A stretch of 64,000 nucleotides of DNA from Pithys albifrons albifrons. Lineage: Eukaryota > Chordata > Aves > Passeriformes > Thamnophilidae. Shown here in pieces: positions 28,122 through 39,862 of this stretch; the stretch's first letter is position 1, and the number at the start of each line of letters is the position of its first letter. Below the pieces are notes generated by a model, which was not told the DNA's origin, did not search any database, and was given only the letters and a program-made list of their open reading frames with translations. Location: the NCBI RefSeq assembly GCF_047495875.1, contig NC_092466.1, forward strand, positions 13,946,561 through 14,010,560, written 5' to 3'. Made by a program: the position numbers and the translations under genes.

Positions 28122-28185
28122 CCTTGAGTGGTTTTCAGGGCTTTTTCATACAAAATATTATTTCCTGCATTGAGACTGATGGTGC
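28122..28185 (-). other. Candidate 64-bp exon, gene unknown
   Basis: On the minus strand the acceptor is CTCTCTGATTTGTAG and the donor is a strong CAAGG, then GTGAGTA. With the first two bases completing a codon carried over from a previous exon, the segment encodes 20 further residues without a stop (NNILYEKALKTTQ is the C-terminal part) and leaves two bases. The incoming phase matches the candidate exon at 34505-34643 and the outgoing phase matches that at 16457-16490. No family is recognised. Pseudoexons of this quality occur by chance, so confidence is low. Confidence 0.22.
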
Positions 28186-28564
28186 CTACAAATCAGAGAG
28201 CTTAACTTTTACACAATCCCGGAAAAGCTCTGACTCAGGAAGAGTCCATTCCCTCTCCTGGAGGGCTGGCAGCACTGGGCTCCATGTTCCCAGCAGTCAG
28301 GCAGCTTGCAGGAAACTGAGCTCTAGCTACAAAGACTGGAATGTGTAATTCCATGAGCTTTTTTGGAAATGAAGTGGGGGGTGGATATCAGTCATAGTTA
28401 AAATTCCCAAACAGATGAGCTCTACAGGATTAAAGTAACTCAAAGCTGGGTTCAAACATACAATCAATAAAAAATGATGAGGGGATGGTCCAGCAATTGG
28501 AAGGGAGGGCAGGAGTCAGGGGAATCCTTGCTCTCTCCCTACTTTGCAGCTGGTTCATCATCAT

Positions 28565-28927
28565 TGGGGTTGTTCAGAATAGAGAAGAGAAGGCTCCAGG
28601 GACACCTCATTGCAGCCTTCCAGTAGTTAAGGTGAGCTTATAAAAAAAGGAGAGTAACTTTTTTCACAGGCAGATACTGATCAGAACAGTTTAAAACCAA
28701 AAGAGGAGAGATTTAAATCAGATGTTAGAAAGAAACTCTTTGGGTTGTGTGGAATCAGCACAGATTGCTCAGAGAACCTGTGAATGCCCATCCCTGGAAG
28801 TGCTCAAAGTCAGGCTGGACAGGGCCAGGGCGGGTCTAGTGTGGAAGGTGCCCCTGCCCAGGGAAGTGAGGCTGGAACCAGATGGCCTTTGAGGTCCCTT
28901 CCAACACAACCATTCCATGATTCTAAG
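28565..28927 (+). mobile_element. CR1 LINE, 5'-truncated copy
   Basis: The segment begins with decayed codons of the C-terminal end of CR1 ORF2 (TTGTTCAGAATAGAGAAG, matching the family's 'LFSLEKRRLQ'-type motif) and continues through the characteristic tract with CATCCCTGGAAGTGCTCAA and GGTCCCTTCCAACACAACC. It ends with CATTCCATGATTCTAAGAT, a mutated terminal octamer. Frameshifts and stops are frequent, so it is a dead copy. It is a separate insertion from the next CR1 copy 1.1 kb to the right. Confidence 0.92.
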
Positions 28928-30011
28928 ATGCCAAGCAGGTCTCCTCCTCTCTGACCCCATGTTGTTCAATGCACCAATACCCATTTATCTCAGCACACAA
29001 CTCCACTGAACAGCATTCACAAGGCTGTGGAAGAACTACCAAAAACCAGAAAAGCCTCAAGTCTACAAAGGTGCTTGGAAAGCTTAAAATCTATCCAAGG
29101 GATATTTGTACCCAGCTAATGATGTCACACTTAGCACTAACAAGCTGTCACCTCGACTGCCCCACTGAGCACTGGGACTTTCTCCTGACGGACGTGGCAC
29201 CAATCGGATCAGCCATATCTCAGAGTCATTAGTAATAGAAGAGTAAGAACAGGCAGTGTTTCCTTTGCCATTTTAATATATTAATCTTCTAGATGCACTG
29301 ATTTCAGGCAAGCCACCAAACTTCTCCCCTGTAACAAATATATTTGCTTCCTCTCTCCTTTTTGAAGTATTTTAAACATACAAGAGAAACCATGGGAACA
29401 TATTCTGCTTAACAAGGGGTTTATTACAGGAAAGTAGGAAGGTTAAATCCAAGCACTGTTCCAGTCAATTAAATTATTAGTGATGCTTACCAGTTAAGTT
29501 CTTGAAAGGTTCAGCTGTGTAACATACAGAGCAAAGAAGTGAATCATTCAGCACCTCACAGAAGCACAGGGCAGCTTCCCAAACTGTTCCCATAAAGACC
29601 TGAAAATGGGTTAGGGAAAGCTGCATCCCCACTGGAATCACCACCGATTTTAATCAGCTGAGCACTATAATAAGATTAGAGGTGATTGGGCTGAGTAGTA
29701 GGATTTAACCCATCCCCTAATGCCCAGAATCTACTATTCACAGCTCAAACCCATTAGCCCTTCAGAGCAGAGTGGGCTTCATGCTCCTCCTGAAAGATTC
29801 AATAGTCAGAGGCAATATGAGATACTTGTTAAAGAAAAGTGATCTTTAACACGGTTAGATGAACACCATTGACTCCTGCCTGCAGTGCCTGTGCCACAGC
29901 TCTGTGGCCCAGCTGGGCTGGTCACCAGCAAACAGCCCCATCCTGCCAGCAGACTGTCCCAAAGAACAGGGAGGTTTTGACTCTGACCTGTAAAAACTAA
30001 CTAGAACAGGC
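28928..30011. other. Unique sequence between two CR1 copies
   Basis: About 1.1 kb without a recognisable element or gene separates the two plus-strand CR1 copies. The best open frame (plus, 28969-29232, 87 codons) begins at the edge of the upstream CR1 and shows no domain. I see no structural or regulatory signal here. Confidence 0.6.
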
Positions 30012-30886
30012 TGCACCCTCAGTAAATTTGCAGATGACACAAAGCTGAGTGGTATGGTTGGCACACCTGAGGGATTTGATGCCATCCACAGGGACCTGGA
30101 CAAGCTCCAGATGTGGGTGCATGGAAATCTCATGAGGTTTAACGAGACCAAGTGCAAGGTGCTACCCCTGGGTCAGGGCAACCCCTGAGATCAACACAGG
30201 CTGGGGGATGAAAAGATCAAGAGCAGCCCTGCTGAGAAGGACTTGAGGGCCTAACAGAGGAGAGGATGGACACGAGCTGCCAATGTGTGCCCACAAACCA
30301 GAAAGCCAGTTGTGTCCTGGGCTGCACCCAAAGCAGTGGGGGCAGAGGTGCAGGGGGGATTCTGTCCTTCTGCTCTGCTGAGACCCCACCTGCAGTGCTG
30401 CCTCCAGCCCTGGGGTCCACAGCACAGGAAGGACATGGACCTGTGGAGCAAGTTCAGAAGAAGCCACTGATCAGAGTTCCTCTCCTATGAGGTAAGGCTG
30501 AGAGAACTGGAATTGTTCAGCCTGTGGAAGAGAAGGCTTCAGGGTGACCTAATTGTGGCCTTCCAATAGTTGAAGGGAGCCTACAGGAAAGATGGAGAGA
30601 GACTATTTACAAGAGCATGTAGTAACAGGACAAAGAGAAATGGCTTCAAACAGAGAGAGTAGGTTTAGATTATATATTAGGAAAAAATTCTTTTGTGGTG
30701 AGGCACTGGCACTGGTTGCCCAGAGGAGCTGTGGATAACCCATCCCTGTGCTTAAGTGTTCAGGCCACACTGGATGGAGCTCTGAGCAACCTGGTCCAGT
30801 GAAAGGTGTCCCTGCCCACAGCAGGGAATTGGAACGAGATGATCTTTAAGGTCCTTTCCAAGTCAGGCCATTCTATGATTCTATGA
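30012..30886 (+). mobile_element. CR1 LINE, 5'-truncated copy with part of ORF2
   Basis: This is the longest element in the window, about 0.9 kb. It starts within the reverse-transcriptase region, runs through the end of ORF2 and the 3' untranslated region, and ends with GGCCATTCTATGATTCTATGA, the intact octamer tail. The internal phrase GTTGCCCAGAGGAGCTGTGG and the sequence around GAGATGATCTTTAAGGTCC are standard CR1 3' sequence. Truncation at the 5' side is usual for CR1 and reflects incomplete reverse transcription at insertion. The copy cannot move by itself. Confidence 0.95.
30018..30470 (+). pseudogene. CR1 ORF2 fragment, decayed reverse transcriptase
   Basis: In one reading frame the translation carries the reverse-transcriptase catalytic motif as FADD (30027-30038), followed by DTKLSG and, further on, [16 protein letters not shown]. 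Both are typical of the CR1 polymerase just after its active site. The frame is closed by a stop at 30186-30188 and by more stops after it. The same frame then resumes recognisable C-terminal sequence (LLRPHLQCCLQPWGPQHRKD, about 30349-30440). The N-terminal endonuclease and most of the polymerase are missing. It is a pseudogene with no expected product. Confidence 0.85.
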
Positions 30887-33800
30887 AAAGCTGTCAGGGA
30901 CACACATTTAAAGATTTCTTGAAAGAAAAGGGTGAAACCCCAAAAGCCCAGAAGAATCAGGAAAATTTGCTGCAGCCACTGAAGAGATGAAAAAGTATCA
31001 TCTAGAGGAGCAAGCTATGCAAAATAATTCTGTGTTACAGTATGGCAAGAAGAGGATAAGAGAAATACCAAAACATGGAAAGACATTAGGAAGGCAACTA
31101 TAGGGATGCAGAAATATTTTACAAACATAAGAACATGTTTGTGAGATGAGGAAGAAGAGTGAATGATCAGTGAACCAGCAAAAAGTTACGAGCCAAAATA
31201 GCTACCAAGAACACCTTCAGGCTGTTTCTCTAGCCCTTATCAAAATCCCTTTGTTACTTCAGTGAGCTCTACATGCCAACATATATCACTCCTCTGCCAC
31301 CACCTTCTTCCTGAACAGGAAAAGTTTAGCATCTTTTTGGATGTCACCCAAGCACACAGTTCCTGTAGACAATCATCTGGACTCCATTTCCTCTCTAATG
31401 AACCACTAGTTATCAAACTGTGGACTCATTTTCATGGTCATTCCATGTACTGCATTTTCTTCAATTCTGCAATTACAGATATTCAGTGTATTTTCAAAAT
31501 ATCAGAGCACCTTAGACTACCTGGAGCAGAAGAATCATTTAGGATCCATCAAAACAGCGATTATTTTTGCAATTAGACTGGCAGGGGAAAAAAATTAAGT
31601 CTGAAGATTTACAGAGAAATAAAGCTGATTAAAATAATTCCTACCTCTCTAATACAATCAAAAATATCTCCAGAGAGACAGTTGCAAATACCAGCAAACC
31701 ACACTGCCCAATTTCCTTAATTTTCTTGGAACACTGTGCTCCTTTTTAGGCCTGAATTTCAGAGTCCTGAGAAGGCTAAGAAGACAGGCTACCATGAGAA
31801 TGGGTATGAAACACATTTCCAAAAGATCCACTAGGTCTGCTGTTGACCTTTCAATGACAGAATCTTTTCATAATGCAATCACTTTTCGTTTGGCTACCGG
31901 ATTGCGTGGGTGACCACTGCCCTAAGGGTTTTTCTAAGGGCATCCAGCAGAGTTTGGAATCTCAGGAACCGGCCTCTCTTTATGAGTCACCAAGGCTGAA
32001 GGGACAGTTTGGAGCTGCTCTGTGCCCTGAACACTGGGAGAGCAGAGCCCCCAACATAGTGATTTCTGAGACATATCAGAAAATGCAATTAGCATGCAGA
32101 CTCCTTCCCTCAAGTCAAGGGTTTATCTTAAGAGTTAAAGGAACCTCCAACTCTGCCCTTACTGAAAGCTCACAGAGAGAACCACGGTCAGCATAAGCAC
32201 ATGTGACAGGGTCAGAACCCAGCTGCAGAGACTGCCTCCCATTTTCTGGGTGTTTACCCTGTACCAATGACTTAATTTCAGTCTATAAGGCACAGACCAG
32301 GATGAAATGGCTGATTACACAGCCTTTTCACATTATGGTTTTCAGGTTATAATTAGGTACAAGGTTCACAGAGCATGAGGACAACAGGACTGAAGTTCAA
32401 GTCTCTGTATCAGCACCTCCTCCTGCAGCACATGCTCCTGTTCCTCTACCAGGGGAGAGCACACAGCTGTGCTGTTCCTCCAGGGGCCAACCAAACCCAG
32501 CCCTGGCACGGCCACAGAGCCCACTGAACAGACTCTCTGGCACACAGCAAGCCTAGTGAGGGAGGAATTCCAAATAAGACACATTATCACATTGTACAGA
32601 TAAGAGACTGCCACAGGACAGGTATTCAACACCCCAGAGGAATGGAAAATGCTAACCCTGAAGTGTAAGGTGCTGTTCACATTAAATATTTATTCCAGGG
32701 AGGCTGAAGATGGTGGTTTCATTTGGATATTCACCAGATCAAGCCTTGAGCGCTCTCCACTTCACATCCTACACAGCTGCCACTGACAGCCTTCCATGTC
32801 TTCAAATGCTTATTGTGAAGGTAAAATGTTAGAACAACACACAAGCCCTGGCCTGTTTTTCCATCCCATTTTTCCCCACATACAAAATCTCAGCACCAGG
32901 AATTTGTCACTCCAGAGAGTGCAACGTCTCCCCTATAGGACAAGGAGTCCAGATTTGGCACCCAAAATGCCCGAGTACAAGAGGATCACAGAGCAGCCAG
33001 ACTGGATCTCAGTGGACTTCAGCAGGTCCTTTGGATACCCAGAACTTTCACACTCTGATCAGAAGTGTTTAGTCAGATGCACTAAGTCACTAGTGAGTGG
33101 GATTTCTATTTATTTATTATAAAAACTTTTCAAACTGTATCTCTGCAACATTTAATTTTTTTTCCTTTTCAGCTAGTCCAAGACCTGACTTATGCCACCA
33201 TCTCTGCTGCTTATCTCCTGTATTTCATTCAGACCGAACAGTGATTTGGTTTTGCATGACAAAAACAAATGGCATTTGATAAAACAGAGGAACTGTGGCA
33301 GTGAGGAGAAACCTTATTTTGTAGTTGGAAAACCACAGCACCAAACCCACATAAGTAATTCCAGGACAGGATGCTTAGAGAAGAGAGTAAGGAGTCCATT
33401 CCAACCTTTCTTAGCAAACAACCACGATACTATAGAAAACAATTAGCTGGAAACTAAAAGATACTTGGCATTTAAAAACCCCCAAATTCTTTTTTTAATA
33501 AAGTGCTCTAATGCTACTACTCACAGGGCAGACTCCCCACAGGCAGCAGGGAAGCTGCTCAGGTTTGCATCTTCCAGAACACGGCAGCACTCCCAAGCCA
33601 TGGGGACCCATTCCCCATGGAAAGAAGCTGTTTCTTCTTTCTCTCCCCTCCATACGGGATTCAGCAGATTAGGAACACATGCATTTGGTGGCTTGTGGGT
33701 CCAGGCCATCCAGCCACAAACATTAAGGAACAGGAAAGCACAGGAATTTGTTTCCACACCTCTCCCCTGTAACACTGGTTTTATTTCTCTTCTAGCAGTC

Positions 33801-34504
33801 CTTCCCTGAAAGCTGCCCACTGCTCAGCCCAAAGCAGGGGCTGTGTCTGCAGCCTCAACTCACAGCTGATTAATACAGGAGCAAAGGAAAGAAGCATTTG
33901 GCCACTAGTTCTGTGTCAGCACCTGCCTGGTGGCTGCTCACTGCAGTGTCACCAGGGCAGCAGGGAAGAGAAGTGAGCAGCCCCCTGAGACAGCTGAGCT
34001 GCTCTTGCCATGTTTCCCCCATCTCCCAAGGTGTCCTGTGCTCCTCCAGCACACCTAAGATCTCTTACAGACAGCACAAACACTTCTGGAGATTCTTCAC
34101 ACTGAAATCCTGGGTGGTTCAGATGATTCAAATCAGTAGAGAGCCTGCAGCAGGAGATTCTCTTTCCTGAATATACAACATCAGGACTTCTCCATGTAAA
34201 GCAGCTGCTGTCAAATAGCGGTTCTCAAAAAGAGCTGGAGGAACCACAAACCATTATAGGAGAAAATACGTACTAGAGGGATTTCTAGTCATTATTGTTC
34301 AATTCTTGTACTATAGAACATGCCTGTAGCCCCTAACCTGAGACTGTGATCCTTCTGAGATCTCCAGGTATTTCTCCTCCATCAAGGCAGGTTCAGCTGC
34401 CACAGCAGTTCTCCCCTGCAGCATCACCCAGCCTTGCTCACCCACTGGGTCGCAGCAGCTCTGGGCAGAGAGGAGGGGACCAGGAACATGGGAGGGATAC
34501 CCAC

Positions 34505-34643
34505 CTGTCACATTAGGAGAACCTGAGGTAAAGCCAATCAGAGCACTGTGCTCAAACCAAAAGACTTGTTGGACCTGCTCATCGTGCCAATTACTGGCCA
34601 GACCAGAGACAATAAAGTCCTCAGTCCCAAAACTTTCTAACTC
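34505..34643 (-). other. Candidate 139-bp exon, gene unknown
   Basis: On the minus strand the segment follows an unusually long pyrimidine tract (TTCTTCCTCCTCCCAG, then CACCTTTTTCCCC, ending TGTATACAG) and ends at the donor GTGACAG, then GTGGGTAT. It is open for 46 codons from ELESFGTEDFIVSG to GFTSGSPNVT, with one base left over. Its length is close to that of an average vertebrate internal exon, and the outgoing phase fits the candidate at 28122-28185. The peptide contains a possible N-glycosylation site (NVT). I do not recognise a family. This is the best exon candidate in the window but could still be a pseudoexon. Confidence 0.27.
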
Positions 34644-36240
34644 CTGTATACAGAGGCAGGGGAAAAAGGTGCTGGGAGGAGGAAGAAACAGCAGAAGTAT
34701 TAGAAGAAACTCAAGAGGCAACAAACTTGCAGACAGCGTCAGTTGTGGACACTTCAAACTCACTGATCACTAAACTAAAAGATATGAGGTCTAAGATTTT
34801 TAACCATCGCAGTTACAGCTCCAGAGTGTGTTTTTGCCTGTCCCACTGTTATCAGTTCTGCACAGCACAAAGGCAGAGAGAAACAGGCAACATGCAGAAA
34901 GGAACAAGTTAACAAGACAGAAACAATGGCAATGGCCAACTGAAAAATACCAAACAAGAGTATATAAAGGGGAGGGTTAGAGAAGAGAAAACGCAAGGAA
35001 AAAAATGGAACGTGTGTAGGAGGAGTTAGGCAGGATAGAGATGGAAACAAGATGCTTGGAAGGGAAAGGATGCAAAAAACAATCTGATATTAACACTAAA
35101 ATGAAAGAAGTTCTGCTGCAGACCCTGCAGGCAGGTTTCTGCTCACATTCATTAGTTAGGAATCCTCAGCTTATTGGGCAGAAGTGATGCAGAGCCACAA
35201 CCCCAGCACATTTCTACACATTCAATTTAACTCCAGAGGGCCACTAAATTTGCTAGATTCTTTTTTATCCCATGATGAGCTATCAGGGAGGTCAGATCCT
35301 CCTCCCATGGAGCTAACAAGCTCCAGCAATCCCATGTCCTCCCCCTCAAACAGAGTTCCTCTCTGCAGAGGAGGGAGGAATTGGACAAGGCATGCATTCA
35401 TCCCAGCCTACTTCTCCTGGAAACGGAATGACCAGAATGAGGACTTTGGTCATAGTCTAGCCTATACTTTTTTGCAAAGCTAGTCCCTATAGTCAGTCTG
35501 CTCCAGCCTAGTACGTTCACCATGATATCATGCATGCCAGATTTGAAGCACAGTGAGGCCAGGCTAGATGCCATCTCAGATTCACAGCCTAGTTAGGTTA
35601 TATATACATGACTCTGTGTGCAAAATAAGGCAAACAGAGATGCTGACACAGAGGTGTCCCTTGTACTGCACATTTAGCCCAGGCAGGCCCCGTGCCCAGG
35701 GTCCCTGCACTGGTGTGTAGGAGGGAAGGAGGCTGCCTATGCATCTCACTCCAGCTGTCACTGTTCTCTGAAAGGGACAGTGAGAACATCTTATGGGTTC
35801 ATGTAAGACACAAGGTTGTCCTGGCACCTTCTCGAGGAACTGCAGAGAGATGCTAAGTGGAGCCAGGGGGGAGCTGAGAAGTTCAGACAGCTTCACATGT
35901 TTTCCTCTACTTTAATGGAATGCAGTGTCCTCATCTTTGCTTGTCTGCTCTCTTTTCTCACATGATCAATCCTTCTGCCCTCCATCATCCCTAATTTGAT
36001 AACTGTTGCTCCAAAAAGCCTCCTCACAGCTATGGTGTCAAATATTACTGACCTCTCCCCAGATCACTGAGGCTGTACCCTGGGGAGTAAGGCTGGCCTT
36101 TGTGCTGTGCCCTTACAGCGATGAGACTTTATGGTGGAGAAACCAACCTCTGCTGCCATAATAAACACAAAGGTGCCCTCACAGGTGGTTTGACTTTATC
36201 AATCCCCCCCAGCGTGGCTCTCAGATGTCAGGTGGTGAAG

Positions 36241-36262
36241 GCAGCAGCAGCAGCAGCAGCAG
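36241..36262. repeat. CAG/CTG trinucleotide microsatellite
   Basis: GCA is repeated seven times plus one base, without interruption. It is not in a convincing coding frame: the minus frame across it encodes a leucine run within a 61-codon chance frame. Length polymorphism is likely. Confidence 0.95.
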
Positions 36263-37862
36263 AGTAAGTGCACATGGCAAATCAGGGGAGCTCTCAGTTG
36301 CCTGAAAACAACAACATGCACCTGGAAAGGGACTGTGCTCTGATGCTGCCTCAGGAACAGCTCGAGAGATAGCACAACTTATCTGGTCCAAGGCAAGTTT
36401 TCCCACTGAAATATAACCTGGCTTATGCAGATACCAAGCACTGCCTTTCCCTTACATGCATCTGAGACGTCTCTGTTCTGCTTTCAGTGCCCATGTGCCT
36501 CTGATACTAAAAGAAGTTTACATACTTAATGTCACAGCAGCTGCCAGAGGATGAAATAACATCTCGACAGCGGAATTACTACAAAGAATACATTCAAAAT
36601 CCATGGAGAAGGCAAAGGTTGCTCAGAGGTCAAAGTACCCTGGGATTGCTCATATCATTTAGGGACAACACCAGAGAAGGTGAGCAGTACCAGCACAAAG
36701 AACACAGTAAAATGTAAAAGAAAAAAACCCACAGAGACATCCAGAATGGATGAAATGCGTTTCTTCAGAAAACCTACACAGAATAGTCAGTGTCAACCTC
36801 CACCAAAACAGTATTTCCAGGTAGAAAGGTGAGACATCATTTGAGTTGCCCTGACCATAACACATACTGGGTAAAATGCACAGCAGAAATGACCAGTAAA
36901 AACTTGCTTGGTTTCAAAGCTACAAAGCATCATCCTGAAAAATGCAGAGTGATGCTGGGAAAAGCAAGAGACAAATACATCTGATAACACCCACAGAAAG
37001 TTTATTCTCAGCTCAACAAGATAGGAAGTAGAGGAGGGTCCTTTGGAGACTGAAAACAACCATAAATTATTAAACCTGTCAGAACTTAACCCTCACTTCG
37101 AAGTTCATCAGAAAACCACACAGAGACACAAAGTCTTGGGAGAAAGGGACAAGGAGAAATCACATCCCCATCTGCTTTCAGTCAAGAGATGAGCCCTGTA
37201 ATCCTGTACTCCCAGCTGCAGATCCTGGATGAGGACTGGAAGTGCCCACCAGGCAAACACAAAGAGCGTGTCTAAAGCAGAAAACAGGCTACAGCACAGA
37301 GACAATTCAGCCCAGGACAGATCTGCAAGACCCTGCAGCTTGTTAGCCCAAGTGCAGCAGCAGATTAGCACAAGGAGACAGGATGTGGCAGCTTCAGGCC
37401 TACGGCAGTCAGGAAAATCTCTGCACCAGGATCTCCTGTACTTCAGGGTTTTGAGATTAGCCCAAGGAAAGTCAGCTCAGCTCTCTCTGTAACTGCTGGT
37501 ATATAAATAACTCATCTTCTGTCAAATAAGACATAGCTAAACTCGGTTATAGGTTGTGTCATACTCCCTTCAGCTATGGTCTTAGGTCCCAGGTCTGCAT
37601 TTTTAAAACAAGTCATGAAGTCCTCCAGGAAGACAATGAAAAGACGTGACTAAGCAGGGAGAAGAATTTTTAAGTTAATGCACACCATTAAGTAACACTG
37701 ATATTAAAAGGCATGGAAAAAGGAGAGGAAGGAAATGAGTAAAAAGGGAGATAGTGCTTATCTTCTTTACAGAAACATTAGTTAAGAAAGGGAGGTGAGT
37801 GGGGAATTCAGCCAGACAAGTCAGGGTGGTCGTGTAGCTACACATGGACTGAATGTGGCACT

Positions 37863-37886
37863 GCAATGGGCACAGCAATGGGCACT
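37863..37886. repeat. Tandem duplication of a 12-bp unit
   Basis: GCAATGGGCACA is followed directly by GCAATGGGCACT, two copies with a single mismatch at the last base. It is a small slippage duplication with no evident function. Confidence 0.9.
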
Positions 37887-39827
37887 GTTTACCTGAGACA
37901 GTAAAAGTACTCACATTTGAATATTTATTTAAAGCACAGCTTGGAATTATTTCTCAAATAACATCTTCCCCACATTTACTGGTACTATAGCAGATTAACA
38001 AGGGAATCCAGCTGTCCAGGACAGGTGTCTGAAGGAGCAGGCACTGGACAAGCAGAGGCTGAAGATACCTTGAGCCAAGAGGGCACTTTAGGTTACCTCC
38101 AAATCCTGCCTTCCTAAATGCTTTTCCAAAAGTACTCCTATTAATCTCATGTTTTTAAAATAAGCAAGACAGCAAGGTCAAAATAATCAGGGAGGTAAAT
38201 ATGCACTGAAGCCATGGATGAGGATGTCTTGACTCAGGACACTGTGGTGATAAAAATAAATGAGTTAAAAGAACAAACTGGATGGATTCAAGGAAAGTAA
38301 GTCAGCTGAAGGGAGCAAGAAACAAAGATGCTGCTTCTGCTTCTGGAAAGCCTGTCTGCAGCCACAGGTTCCTAGAGGCAGAGAAGGTGTAGTGGGAACT
38401 TACTACTATACACACAGTGCAACCTGGAAACATCTTAGCACGGCAAAGATATCAAGACATGACTTTGACTTCACCCTCAGCTTCACCCACCCCCCAGACT
38501 CACTAACCTGTGCTAGTGGTGGTGGTGCCAAAGGCAGAGGAGCTCATCCCATCTTACCATCCTGCTTTAGTACACTTGGAATCGTTTTTCCTGGAGCAGT
38601 GGGCCTGAACATTCCACAAAACATTTTGTACACTTGGACAACACCTTGAACACTGTGTCCAGATTGAAGTATTTTACCTAAGTGTTAATAAAGTTATTGC
38701 CTCTGAATACAGAGCAGGGTAGGCTGTGCATACAGGCAAGCAGAACAGTAAATCAGATTTACTACAGGTATAAATATTGAGTGAATAGAACAATATATTT
38801 TCCACTTGTGTTTCCAGTTCCCAGCTTGATCCACTCTGCCTGTGCAGCACAAGATTGCAAGCACCAAGTTATCCAAAAGGAGCATGTGCTGCTTATTTTG
38901 CTCTTAATTTTAAGCAGATTCTGAATAGATTTTTCAAAGAACATTAGTTGCCTTGATCCTGCACAAAACAACAAACTTTCTTGATGGGGAAACAGGAATG
39001 GGGACAAGTTCTGCTGAAAGAGACTCAATTCAAATTTGAAGGTCCCATGAGATCAACAGGCAGGTATGGCCACAGGAAGCTTAAAGAGTTTGCCACAGCT
39101 TTTGTATTCTTCTAAGAAAATTACCCTGTAATTGAAAAATAAATACACAGCTCCTTAGAATGGTTGTGACTCATGTACAGGCCACATTTTGCATCGGGTT
39201 TATTACATTGACTGGTCTACTAAATTGTCATGTTGTTTTTAACAGATCTGGTTACTCTTGCTGTCTATTTTATTCAGTGCTTTCCATCATCTGCCCTTGG
39301 TATCTGGGCTGCATTACCCAGGGCACATGGAAATCTGTACACTTCAAGCATCTCACCTGCCCTGGGATCCTGATTAGTTTTGCAAAATAGACTTCCCTAG
39401 TGTGCAAGGAAAGTCTGAAGTCTAAGCTAAATAACAAAGGCCCCACTTCAAAGTTCCTTTGTTCATATGAGGGTTGTTAAAATGCACAGACATGAACATC
39501 CAAACCACTTACACCAGAGAAGACTCAAACTGGTAGTTTAATGGGCCACTTGCATTGCATCATCACTATTCACATCATGCACCTGCCTTCAGAACAGGCT
39601 CATTTTAAGCACCAGAATCTCAGTTTTGATCCCGAAAGGGAAAATGTCCCTAAATGCATTGAGTATTCTGTTTCTCATAACACACAGCAACAAAAAATTT
39701 CTGCTATTAGAAGTGCATTACAGCAAACAGCAACCTGACCATGACAGACCACACCCATAATCCTACTGCATCCTCCCCTGATGTGGAAACCTGTTTTCAG
39801 TAAAGGCCTCTCTAAAGAAGAGATTTT

Positions 39828-39862
39828 AAAACAAAACAAAACAAACAAAACAAAAAAACACA
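39828..39862. repeat. AAAAC-type low-complexity repeat
   Basis: Short repeats of AAAAC and AAAC run for about 35 bases. The complementary strand is a GTTTT repeat. It could be the remains of a retroelement tail, but no element body adjoins it. Confidence 0.8.

Larger units (their letters stand above)
12203..28564. other. Unique non-coding sequence, no gene recognised
   Basis: No repeat body or gene is recognised over these 16 kb apart from the small features listed separately. The longest open frame in the window lies here (minus, 21555-22259, 234 codons). It has no recognisable domain and mixed low-similarity composition. It overlaps plus-strand open frames of 70-86 codons, so it most likely reflects chance stop-codon depletion. 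Several sequences with plausible splice acceptor and donor signals occur; the best are listed as candidate exons. Poly(T) of 9 bases occurs at 14968-14976. Confidence 0.55.

Noticed and set aside
30162..30490. Several open frames of 61-101 codons on both strands
   Set aside because: They lie inside the CR1 copy and are shadows or remnants of its ORF2.
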